From: Pseudochrobactrum saccharolyticum
GTDB taxonomy: Bacteria > Pseudomonadota > Alphaproteobacteria > Rhizobiales > Rhizobiaceae
DNA: 32,472 bases
NCBI RefSeq assembly: GCF_008801715.1
Contig: NZ_VZPG01000007.1
Coordinates: 1-32,472, forward strand
Direction: 5' to 3'
Under the pieces are notes generated by a model, which saw nothing but the letters and a program-made list of their open reading frames with translations, had not been told where the DNA came from and made no database searches. The position numbers and the translations under genes were made by a program. This document shows positions 1-7,575 of this stretch, in pieces (the first letter of the stretch is position 1; each line of letters opens with the position of its first letter).

Positions 1-98
1 CCCCGCTTTATCCCCTCACCACACTACTCCAACACCCAAAACCTCCCCAAATCACCCCAAAAACAAAGCCAAATATATCAAATCACACCCACAAACCC
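1..98 (+). other. C-rich, G-poor non-coding tract (candidate Rho-utilisation region)
   Basis: The first 100 bases of the plus strand hold about 45 C and only two G (positions 5 and 68), far from the composition of the rest of the window. No convincing coding frame crosses it. Long unstructured C-rich, G-poor RNA is the classic signature of a Rho loading site, so this may terminate transcription of a gene lying to the left. The rest of the leader (99-281) is non-coding as far as I can see. That is an inference from composition only. Confidence 0.3.
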
Positions 99-281
99 TT
101 GTTTCGACTCATAAATTCAGAATCAAATACCGATTTCAAACCAAAACGAGCGGAATCAGGCGGGAATAACCAGGCAGGTTTTTACGAGTCGCAGCAGAAC
201 TGTCCAAAATTTCGCTTTTACGGTAATGAGAGCTCGAGACTTTATATACATAGCTCAGACTCAGCGAGACAAAGCCCCGTT

Positions 282-779
282 ATGACTATTCGCCCTATTA
301 TTATCTATCCGGATTCGCGTCTGCGCGAGATTGCAGAACCTGTCACGCAATTTGATGCGTCTTTGCGTGAACTCACCGATGATCTTCTGGGCACTATGCG
401 CGCAGCACCGGGCATCGGAATCACTGCATCTCATATCGGCGTAGCGAAACGCATTACAGTTCTGGAGCTTTCGCCCGATGCAGGCGTGAAAATCTACATC
501 AATCCCGAAATCATCTGGGCTTCTGAAAATATGATCCGTCATCAAGAGGGCAGTGTCTCTATGCCTGGTGTTGTGGATGAGGTTGAACGCCACGCAGCCG
601 TCCATATCCGCTATCAGGATCTGGACGGCAAAGAACATATAGAAGAGTCCGAAGGACTGCTTGCTGTCTGCCATCAACACGAGATTGACCAGATGAACGG
701 TATCTTCTGGATTCAGCGTCTCTCCCGGCTGAAACGGGATCGCCTGATTAAGCGCTTTGAAAAGTTGCAGCGCCGCTAA
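282..779 (+). CDS. Peptide-deformylase-like protein with altered metal site
   Basis: This 165-residue protein has the length and fold signature of a peptide deformylase, the metallohydrolase that removes the formyl group from nascent proteins. All three hallmark motifs are recognisable but changed. Motif 1 is GIGITASH (residues 44-51) where GxGLAAxQ is normal. Motif 2 is EGSVS (89-93), with Ser91 in place of the metal-binding Cys. Motif 3 is HEIDQ (133-137), with Gln137 in place of the second metal-binding His; His133 and the catalytic Glu134 remain. Two of three metal ligands are therefore lost, so ordinary Fe/Zn deformylase activity is doubtful. The frame stays open upstream to 99, but that stretch does not resemble the family, so I start at the ATG at 282. 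The ribosome-binding site is weak. It stands alone and converges on the ABC-F gene. Divergent deformylase paralogues are common in Rhizobiales; their role is unknown to me. Confidence 0.85.
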   Translation: MTIRPIIIYPDSRLREIAEPVTQFDASLRELTDDLLGTMRAAPGIGITASHIGVAKRITVLELSPDAGVKIYINPEIIWASENMIRHQEGSVSMPGVVDEVERHAAVHIRYQDLDGKEHIEESEGLLAVCHQHEIDQMNGIFWIQRLSRLKRDRLIKRFEKLQRR

Positions 780-799
780 ACATATACCTTATTATAAAG

Positions 800-829
800 A
801 CGCCTCCCGAAGACCAGTTCGGGAGGCGT
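800..829. terminator. Bidirectional hairpin terminator
   Basis: A perfect 12-base-pair stem (ACGCCTCCCGAA / TTCGGGAGGCGT) with a 6-base loop lies between two convergent genes. It is followed by the T-rich run ATTCATTTT on the plus strand and preceded by an AT-rich stretch for the minus strand. Confidence 0.85.
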
Positions 830-836
830 ATTCATT

Positions 837-2459
837 TTAGCTATGCAGCCCCGGTGCTTCCTGTCCCGTGCTTTCCACATATTCCGTATAACCGCCGCTA
901 TATTGATGAATACCATCCGGCGTCAGTTCCAGAACGCGATTTGAAAGCGCTGACAGAAAATGTCTGTCATGCGAAACAAACAGCATTGTGCCTTCATAGG
1001 CAGCCAGTGCTTTAATCAGCATTTCTTTAGTATCGAGATCAAGGTGGTTGGTTGGTTCGTCCAGAACAAGGAAGTTCGGCGGATCAAACAACATAGCCGC
1101 CATGACCAGACGCGCTTTTTCACCACCGGACAACACACGGCATTTCTTTTCGATATCGTCACCGGAAAAACCGAAGCAACCGGCAAGAGCCCGCAGAGGT
1201 GCCTGCCCTGCTTTTGGAAAACGCTGCTCCAGCCATTCCAGAATCGTGCTGTCGCCTTCCAGAATATCCATGGCATGCTGAGCGAAGTAACCGAGCTTAA
1301 CGCTGGCACCGAGTGAAACATTGCCCTGATCGGCATCAGTCGTACCGGTCACCAGTTTGAGCAAAGTCGATTTACCCGCACCATTTACACCCATAATGCA
1401 CCAGCGCTCACGACGACGGATCATAAAATCCAGCCCGTCATAGATTGTGCGGCTGCCATAGGCTTTATGGACACCTTTGAGATTAACGACATCTTCACCG
1501 GAGCGCGGCGGCGTTGCAAATTCAAAAGCCACAGTTTGACGACGGCGCGGCGGTTCTACGCGATCAATCTTTTCCAGCTTCTTCACGCGGCTCTGTACCT
1601 GTGAGGCATGGGATGCGCGCGCTTTGAAGCGTTCAATAAATTTGATTTCTTTGGCAAGCATTGCCTGTTGGCGCTCGAACTGTGCCTGCTGATGTTTTTC
1701 ATTCAGAGCACGCTGGCCTTCGTAAAAAACATAGTCGCCGGAATAGGTCGTGAGATTACCGCCGTCGATTTCAATAATCTTGGAGACAATACGGTTCATG
1801 AATTCGCGGTCATGCGACGTCATCAGCAAAGCGCCGTCATAGGTTTTGAGAAAATTCTCAAGCCAGATCAGGCTTTCAAGATCAAGATGGTTGGAAGGTT
1901 CATCAAGCAGCATCACATCGGGGCGCATCAGCAGAATGCGCGCCAAGGCCACGCGCATTTTCCAGCCACCGGACAGATTGCCGACATCGCCGTCCATCAT
2001 TTCCTGAGAGAAGCTCAAACCTGCAAGCACTTCACGCGCACGACCATCAAGACCGTAACCGTCGAGTTCCTCATAGCGCGCCTGAACTTCGCCATAGCGC
2101 TCAATGATTGTATCCATCTCGTCCATACGATCCGGATCACACATTGCAGCTTCGAGTTCACGCAATTCTGCAGCTACGATACTGACAGGGCCAGCACCAT
2201 CCATCACTTCCGCAACGGCCGTACGCCCGCCCATTTCCCCGACATTCTGATCAAAATAGCCGATCGTCACGCCTTTCTCGACCGTAACCTGTCCCTCATC
2301 CGGCTGTTCTTCACCGGTGATCATACGGAAAAGCGTTGTTTTACCGGCACCATTCGGCCCGACAAGGCCGATTTTTTCGCCACGGTTCAAAGCGGCAGAC
2401 GCTTCAATAAACAGAATGCGATGGCTATTGGACTTACTGATATTGTCAATGCGGATCAT
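837..2459 (-). CDS. ABC-F family ATPase (ribosome-associated type)
   Basis: A 540-residue soluble protein with two ABC ATPase domains and no membrane segments, which is typical of the ABC-F family. These proteins act on ribosomes rather than in transport. Domain 1 has Walker A GPNGAGKT (34-41), signature LSGGW (162-166) and Walker B ending in LLDEP (about 184-188). Domain 2 has Walker A GVNGAGKS (357-364), signature LSGGE (443-447) and VLDEP (465-469). Between them lies a charged linker (about 245-305), rich in Lys, Arg and Gln, that matches the P-site tRNA interaction motif region. There is no long C-terminal coiled-coil extension of the Uup type, so it is closest in layout to YbiT/EttA-like proteins. 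It probably helps stalled or initiating ribosomes; the exact subfamily is not resolved. It is divergent from the MarR gene. An AGGAGG/CCTCCT inverted repeat at 2465-2492 lies in its leader. Confidence 0.93.
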   Translation of the reverse strand: MIRIDNISKSNSHRILFIEASAALNRGEKIGLVGPNGAGKTTLFRMITGEEQPDEGQVTVEKGVTIGYFDQNVGEMGGRTAVAEVMDGAGPVSIVAAELRELEAAMCDPDRMDEMDTIIERYGEVQARYEELDGYGLDGRAREVLAGLSFSQEMMDGDVGNLSGGWKMRVALARILLMRPDVMLLDEPSNHLDLESLIWLENFLKTYDGALLMTSHDREFMNRIVSKIIEIDGGNLTTYSGDYVFYEGQRALNEKHQQAQFERQQAMLAKEIKFIERFKARASHASQVQSRVKKLEKIDRVEPPRRRQTVAFEFATPPRSGEDVVNLKGVHKAYGSRTIYDGLDFMIRRRERWCIMGVNGAGKSTLLKLVTGTTDADQGNVSLGASVKLGYFAQHAMDILEGDSTILEWLEQRFPKAGQAPLRALAGCFGFSGDDIEKKCRVLSGGEKARLVMAAMLFDPPNFLVLDEPTNHLDLDTKEMLIKALAAYEGTMLFVSHDRHFLSALSNRVLELTPDGIHQYSGGYTEYVESTGQEAPGLHS

Positions 2460-2616
2460 GAAACAGGAGGCCTTGTGATTGTGCGCCCTCCTATGCCACG
2501 CCTTAGGCGCGCTGTCACGTCTTACAAGTTCTGCAATTTAATACACTCTCTCTGACAAGATTGAGAACTTAAAGCCAGAACTGGCCTGTTCGTCATCCGC
2601 AGTCGGTATTGAGTGC

Positions 2617-2645
2617 TTGACATTTAATTAGGACTCCTACTTAAT
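2617..2645 (+). promoter_or_regulatory. Promoter with embedded MarR-type palindromic operator
   Basis: A perfect -35 (TTGACA, 2617-2622) is followed after 17 bases by a weaker -10 (CTTAAT, 2640-2645). A near-perfect palindrome at 2624-2644 fills the spacer: arms TTAAtTAGGA and TCCTAcTTAA around a central C, nine of ten positions paired. Such placement is typical of MarR autorepression. The predicted start of transcription falls at or next to the ATG at 2652, and no Shine-Dalgarno sequence is visible, so the mRNA may be leaderless. Confidence 0.6.
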
Positions 2646-2651
2646 ATTTAC

Positions 2652-3344
2652 ATGAGTCAGATATCAACAACACTCCGGCACCTACGGACAGGCTTTGATC
2701 GCCTTGCTATCGTTCTGCGAGCTGAACTATGGGCAGCAGCAGCAGCCGAAGGGCTGAACCCGGCTCAGGCACAGGTTCTAGCTTTACTTGTGACGCGGCC
2801 CGACGGTATGCGCTCAAAAAATATTGCTGCGCAACTTGCCGTTTCCGGTGCCAGTATCACGGAGACGGTAAACGCCCTTGTCCGGAAAAAACTACTGATC
2901 CGCACCGCTGACACCTCTGATGCACGGGCAAGCATCATATGCGCGACCCCTGAAGGTCATGCCGTCAATGCTGCGATAGAAGAGAGTTCATCACGCTTTT
3001 CCGAGGCGCTAACGAGCTTACCTGCTTCGGTACAAAGCGAATTACTCGCCACACAAATCAGACTCATCCGTGAATTACAGCAAGCCGGCGCTATTCCGCT
3101 GCAGCGCATGTGTGTTTCCTGCCGTCATTTCCGTCCGAATATTCATCCCGGATCATCGCACCCGCATCATTGCACATTTATCGGCGCAGATATTGCCGGT
3201 ACGGATCTCCGACTGGATTGCGGAGAACATGAAGCCGCAGACCAGACTGCTCAGGATGTGAACTGGGCAGCATTCACCCAAAACCCTGAAAGAAATATCT
3301 CCGGCACACAAAAAATGCCGGACACCGTTGTTCACGGCTCATAA
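2652..3344 (+). CDS. MarR-family transcriptional regulator with Cys/His-rich C-terminal tail
   Basis: Residues 1-145 form a MarR-type winged helix: an N-terminal dimer helix, a helix-turn-helix around residues 53-82, then the wing (residues about 83-100). The tail is unusual. It carries Cys154-x2-Cys157, His159, His165, His170, His172, His173-Cys174, Cys190 and His193, an arrangement suited to zinc or an iron-sulphur cluster, after which the sequence is low in recognisable structure. A thiol or metal centre on a MarR protein suggests redox or metal sensing. The next gene, 84 bases downstream on the same strand, encodes an AhpD-like protein, so the pair probably forms a peroxide or thiol-stress module that the regulator controls together with itself. 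No strong ribosome-binding site precedes the ATG, consistent with the leaderless promoter proposed upstream. The domain call is secure; the ligand is inferred. Confidence 0.9.
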   Translation: MSQISTTLRHLRTGFDRLAIVLRAELWAAAAAEGLNPAQAQVLALLVTRPDGMRSKNIAAQLAVSGASITETVNALVRKKLLIRTADTSDARASIICATPEGHAVNAAIEESSSRFSEALTSLPASVQSELLATQIRLIRELQQAGAIPLQRMCVSCRHFRPNIHPGSSHPHHCTFIGADIAGTDLRLDCGEHEAADQTAQDVNWAAFTQNPERNISGTQKMPDTVVHGS

Positions 3345-3428
3345 GCCGGAACTGAAAACGGCCCGGTGACTGCCATCACCGGACCGTTCATTGACCCAAC
3401 TCCAAGCTACAGAGAAGGATTATCTATT

Positions 3429-3974
3429 ATGGCACATATTCATCTCATTGATCCAGCGTCTGCCAGCGGTTCTGTCAAACCGGTGCTTGATCAGATTAAC
3501 GGTGCTTTCGGCACTGTCCCGAACATGTTCAAGGCTGTTGCCAATTCACCAGCCGCACTGCAAAGCATGTGGGGATCGTTCGGCGCTCTTAGTACCGGCA
3601 AACTCGGTGCGCGTCTGGGCGAGGAAATCGCTGTTGCAATTGCCAATGCCAATAATTGTGCATATTGCCTTGCCGCCCATACAGCGCTCGGACGCAAGGC
3701 CGGCGCATCAGCTGCCGATATGGCGGCTGCCCAGACCGGACAATCCTCAGACCCGCGGACACAAGCTGCTCTGAGCTTTGCCCTCAAAATCACCCGCGAC
3801 CGTGCCGCAGTGACAGCAAATGATATTGCGGTGCTGAAAGCCGCAGGTTTTGACGATGAGGCTATTGTGGAGATTATTGCTCATGTCGCTCTCAATCTCT
3901 TCACCAATTATATCAATGTCGCGCTGGATGTACCGGTAGATTTTCCTGCTGTCGCATTAAAACCGGCCGCCTGA
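3429..3974 (+). CDS. AhpD-like carboxymuconolactone decarboxylase-family protein
   Basis: A 181-residue protein of the AhpD/carboxymuconolactone decarboxylase fold. Residues 66-84 contain the peroxidase motif: Glu65/Glu66, then Cys77-x2-Cys80-x3-His84, as in alkylhydroperoxidase D, where the two cysteines cycle between thiol and disulphide and the histidine acts as proton shuttle. It probably reduces organic peroxides or acts as a thiol-disulphide partner in the cytoplasm; the physiological reductant cannot be told from sequence. The frame is open from 3366, but the ATG at 3429 is preceded by AGAGAAGGA at good spacing and matches where family members begin. It follows the MarR gene on the same strand and is closed by a strong terminator, which suggests a two-gene unit. 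Confidence 0.9.
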   Translation: MAHIHLIDPASASGSVKPVLDQINGAFGTVPNMFKAVANSPAALQSMWGSFGALSTGKLGARLGEEIAVAIANANNCAYCLAAHTALGRKAGASAADMAAAQTGQSSDPRTQAALSFALKITRDRAAVTANDIAVLKAAGFDDEAIVEIIAHVALNLFTNYINVALDVPVDFPAVALKPAA

Positions 3975-4001
3975 TCTTCCGGCGAAACAAACACAAAGAA
4001 T

Positions 4002-4038
4002 AAAACTGCCGGCCTCCGTGACGGAAGCCGGCAGTTTT
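4002..4038. terminator. Bidirectional hairpin terminator
   Basis: The stem AAAACTGCCGGC (4002-4013) pairs perfectly with GCCGGCAGTTTT (4027-4038). It has flanking A and T runs on both sides, so it can stop both the AhpD-like gene and the convergent autotransporter gene. Confidence 0.9.
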
Positions 4039-4060
4039 CTTTTACAAAATATATGATGGA

Positions 4061-7000
4061 TCAGAATTTGATGCCAAGTTTGGCATTCACAGAATTACTC
4101 TGAAAGCCTGATCCGAACTGACCGCGATAGCTGATACCGAAAGTTGCCTGTTCACTGGCCTTAATATCAAAACCTGCCTGAACCAGCGCGGTATCCTCTG
4201 CCACAGGAACACCTGAAATATCGAATGCAGAACCCGTTGCAAAAGATGCGCGACTGGCTGGATCAATATCAGCAAATGCATGCTGCCAGCCAAGCGTACC
4301 ATTCAGCTCGGCTTTGATATTACCAAACATCATCTCTGTTGCTTCGCGAATACCGAGCGTTGTGAACACGGTGCTCATTCTGTCACCGTCAACGGTCAGA
4401 GCAGCCTGTCCGCCGGTTTCGGTAAAACTATCCGTCTTCACAGCAACATAGGCAAGATTGGCGAAAGGCTCGAAGACCGCATTACCGGTTTGCAGCTTAT
4501 GGCTGAGTTCACCGAAAGCCTGAACCGTGCCTGCATTATAATCAGCTGCGAGTTTATCCGAGAAATCAGCAAAACGGACTGAACGGCTGATATCTACCGA
4601 GTGCCAGCTATAGGCAAGACCAGCGCTCAGAGCAGTATTGCCCCATTGCGAACCGCCGTAGATGCCGAGATGATAATTATCACTCTCACCGGATGAGGCA
4701 CGGTCATCAACATCAAAACTGGTGCGGCTGTAACCGGCCAATGCACCAAGGCGTGCATTCTCTGCAATTTCTGCATCATAACCGGCAAAGACACCACCCG
4801 TTGTCTGGCTGAGTTTTGCTGTATTGCCGCTTGCAGAATTCTCAGCCCATGTGCCGAAGCTCTGCATCCACAAAGCAGCAGGCGCATCTTTGGCTGAAAC
4901 AACCTGTGCGCCCTTCTGTGCATGTGTATCCCCGAAAGCGGAACGAAGACGATCATGAGTTGCATTACGCAGATCGCTACTCGTATTCATCAAAGCCGTT
5001 TTAGCGGATGCATGTATCTCACCTGTCAGCAGATCAAAAGCAGCCAAAGCCTGTTTTTTGCTTTCCAGCCCGAGCACCGCATCATAAACAGCATTGCCAC
5101 TTGCCAGAGATTCAACAGCGGCTGCGACAGAACGCTGATTAGCCGTTTCGCCGATATCGTCAAACGCAACCTGATTGCGCAGCACATCCAGATAGACCGC
5201 CTTCGGATCATAAATCAGACCGAGATTAATGAATGGCATATTCTGGCTAAGGTCAGCGAAAGTACCGTTCACACCGCCATCCGCTGTGAGAATGGTATAA
5301 CGACTGCCCGGTATATAAGAGCCTCCCGCCTTATCGACATAAACGCGGGCACCGTCGATTGTTGCAGTACCGGAAGCCTGAACGAGATCAGATGTACCAT
5401 CCGGATTGATTTCCGCATGATAAAGAGAGCCTGCCTCCATCACCAGATCGCCGGAAGTTTTCAGCGTGCCGATAGAGTTACCCGGGGCCAGAACAGCATC
5501 CGCAGCAATATGAATACCGCCGAGCGTTCCTGAACCCGCAAGAAATGCACCATTGCTGACTTTAATCATACCGCTCACTGAAGCATCCGTATGATCTGCA
5601 TCACCGACAATCAACCCGCCGCGCTCTACTGATGTGCCGCCGCTGTAGCTATTGGCAGCATTCAGTGTCAGCACGCCCTCGCCGCGTTTGATGAGAGCAC
5701 CGCTGCCGCTGATCTCCTGATTAACTTTCAGATTATTGGCGGCCTCAGTCACATCAATCCAGCCATTACCGTCCAGCACGATTTTGCGCTCAAGACTGTT
5801 CATTGCCAGACCAGCCACGCGCAGACCACCACCATTTAAGCGTAAATTTGCTGATGCACTACCCAGCGCCGCATCTTCAAAAACAATCACCGTTCCGCCA
5901 TCGGAAACCGAGGTTTCGCCAATGAAATCGTGATTATCAATACAGTAATCTCTTACAGCCTGCGCAAAGCGTGCATCCGTTGTCTGGCAATTGAGCAGTG
6001 TTTGTTTTTCTTCCTGCGTCAGATCCTTCAAGATCGGTTTGCCGTTTTCATCCGCGACCTGTCCAAGATAAACATCATTACGGTTATTATTACGGGTCAG
6101 GAAAAACTCTTTGCCTTTGGCTTCAAAACCGGATGCACCGGCGCCCCAGATCAGACGGCTTTTCTCAACATCTCCGTCTTTATAAGTCTCAAGCTTTGGC
6201 CCTACCCAGCGCAGCTCCTGTGCGACCGGATCGTGATCCGACAGCGAATTACCATTTGGCAGCAATGACGGTTTGGAAAGTGTGCCGGACCATTGACCAT
6301 TATCAACAATCTCAACCCATTTGGCGAAAGGTCGGGAAACCAGAATATGATCAATATTCACACGATCCCAGCTCGGCCATGTATTGGTAGATTCTTCACC
6401 GTCACTGGTCCAGGTCGCACGTTCATCACCAACTTCACTTGGTTTGAACTGTTCACGGTTCCGCTCAAGCTGAATCAGCTGATATTGTTGTTTCAGAATA
6501 TTCATCGTCACCGGAAGATTATTGTCTACCGGATAGGCCTCTCCGGCAAAGCCTATATCTTTTTGAGCCTGATAGGCTTTGTCCAGTGCATTGCCCCACT
6601 GCTCCCATGACAAATTGTCAATATTGGCATTTGGGTGTTCGGCTTGAATGATTGCACGCCATTTTGTTGCATCCGCCCGCTCAAGATATTCATAAGCCAG
6701 CGTTTTATAAAATGCGTTACCAGCGGCTTTTTTTATCAGACGCAGTTGCGCATCCACACTCAGCAGGCCTCGTTCCGATACATCACCGGCATTCAGATCG
6801 CCGAGCAATATTGTCGGCGCCAGGGCAGATTGTGCCAGTTTGTTAGCATCTTTTGCCTGAGCGATACGACCAGCCGATGTGTCTGCATAATTGAAATGGC
6901 GACCGGCGATAACCGTATCAGGGAAACCATTACCCGGCTTCACGACAACCGTATTCGCCGCCAGATATTCCGTTTCACCGCTTGTAAAGACCATGCCTTC

Positions 7001-7420
7001 GCCTTCACGGGAACCATGATCTTTGATTTTTTCAAATGCACCCAGCTTGTCTGCTTTTTCATTCAGCAGATCCAGAGTATTTTTCACATGGGCTTTAACA
7101 ACCGTCGTATCGCCAAACGGCCTGTCGCTATTGTTGTAAAGCTCCGGCATAACCAGCACATCAGGCGCTACGCCACGCAGCAAATCCTGCATGGCCTTAT
7201 TATAAATCAACTGGCCATTCTTTTTTGCTTCAGCATCCCACATTTTGGAATCAAGACCGTTATTCCAGATGTTAAAACCCATCACGGTCAGAGAAAAATT
7301 CTGTGTTTTTGCTGGTTCTGCCTGTGCATTTGTATTCAGCGCGGCCAGCAATATTGCACTCGCCACCCCTGCCGTTAATTTACGCTTATGCCTTGCGCCT
7401 GACCGCTGCTGTTTCATCAT
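4061..7420 (-). CDS. Autotransporter with endonuclease/exonuclease/phosphatase-fold passenger
   Basis: An 1119-residue type Va secreted protein. A basic start and hydrophobic core (residues 1-34, likely cut after AQA) form the signal peptide. Residues about 41-405 are a DNase I/EEP-fold phosphoesterase with its catalytic set present: Asn50 (FNIWN), Glu93 (MPEL), His175, Asp208/Asn210 (GDLN), Asp357 and Ser394-Asp395-His396 (SDHD). An insertion of roughly 110 residues sits between GDLN and the Asp357 strand. Residues about 540-800 are glycine-rich beta-helix with a passenger-associated repeat (GSGALIKRGEGVLTLNAANS, then SYSGGT). Residues about 860-1119 form the outer-membrane barrel ending in Phe, the usual BAM signal. 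It should expose a nuclease, sphingomyelinase, phosphatase or related activity at the surface; the substrate is not evident. It is divergent from a DeoR regulator, a natural candidate to control it. Confidence 0.9.
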   Translation of the reverse strand: MMKQQRSGARHKRKLTAGVASAILLAALNTNAQAEPAKTQNFSLTVMGFNIWNNGLDSKMWDAEAKKNGQLIYNKAMQDLLRGVAPDVLVMPELYNNSDRPFGDTTVVKAHVKNTLDLLNEKADKLGAFEKIKDHGSREGEGMVFTSGETEYLAANTVVVKPGNGFPDTVIAGRHFNYADTSAGRIAQAKDANKLAQSALAPTILLGDLNAGDVSERGLLSVDAQLRLIKKAAGNAFYKTLAYEYLERADATKWRAIIQAEHPNANIDNLSWEQWGNALDKAYQAQKDIGFAGEAYPVDNNLPVTMNILKQQYQLIQLERNREQFKPSEVGDERATWTSDGEESTNTWPSWDRVNIDHILVSRPFAKWVEIVDNGQWSGTLSKPSLLPNGNSLSDHDPVAQELRWVGPKLETYKDGDVEKSRLIWGAGASGFEAKGKEFFLTRNNNRNDVYLGQVADENGKPILKDLTQEEKQTLLNCQTTDARFAQAVRDYCIDNHDFIGETSVSDGGTVIVFEDAALGSASANLRLNGGGLRVAGLAMNSLERKIVLDGNGWIDVTEAANNLKVNQEISGSGALIKRGEGVLTLNAANSYSGGTSVERGGLIVGDADHTDASVSGMIKVSNGAFLAGSGTLGGIHIAADAVLAPGNSIGTLKTSGDLVMEAGSLYHAEINPDGTSDLVQASGTATIDGARVYVDKAGGSYIPGSRYTILTADGGVNGTFADLSQNMPFINLGLIYDPKAVYLDVLRNQVAFDDIGETANQRSVAAAVESLASGNAVYDAVLGLESKKQALAAFDLLTGEIHASAKTALMNTSSDLRNATHDRLRSAFGDTHAQKGAQVVSAKDAPAALWMQSFGTWAENSASGNTAKLSQTTGGVFAGYDAEIAENARLGALAGYSRTSFDVDDRASSGESDNYHLGIYGGSQWGNTALSAGLAYSWHSVDISRSVRFADFSDKLAADYNAGTVQAFGELSHKLQTGNAVFEPFANLAYVAVKTDSFTETGGQAALTVDGDRMSTVFTTLGIREATEMMFGNIKAELNGTLGWQHAFADIDPASRASFATGSAFDISGVPVAEDTALVQAGFDIKASEQATFGISYRGQFGSGFQSNSVNAKLGIKF

Positions 7421-7443
7421 ATCATCCTGATAATAAGATTTGA

Positions 7444-7487
7444 GACATAAAATGTCACTTTTCTTACATTAGACGAGTCATATGTCA
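7444..7487. promoter_or_regulatory. Repeated GACAT/ATGTC elements in the divergent promoter region
   Basis: The 155-base gap between the autotransporter and the DeoR gene contains a small palindrome GACAT-AAA-ATGTC (7444-7456). A second copy of the half-site, ATGTCA, begins exactly 30 bases (about three helical turns) downstream, in a similar T-rich setting (7482-7487). Helically phased repeats fit an oligomeric DeoR-type repressor. No promoter hexamers could be assigned with confidence. Confidence 0.35.
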
Positions 7488-7575
7488 GTTTTTATACAAT
7501 CCGGATGATTGTCAAAAATCATTTTCTTGACGCATAATTTTTTTTGTCCGACATACGTGGAGTACAGGGGGCGCT

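Noticed and set aside
99-281. N-terminal extension of the deformylase-like protein
   Set aside because: The extra 61 residues do not match the family and have no ribosome-binding site; the family start fits the ATG at 282.
1608-2555. Long open frame (315 codons) on the plus strand opposite the ABC-F gene
   Set aside because: It is antisense to a clear two-domain ATPase, has an atypical residue mix (many His, Phe and Arg) and no known domain.
6635-7378. 247-codon open frame on the plus strand opposite the autotransporter N-terminus
   Set aside because: Cys- and His-rich mirror of the autotransporter codons with no domain, and no ribosome-binding site.
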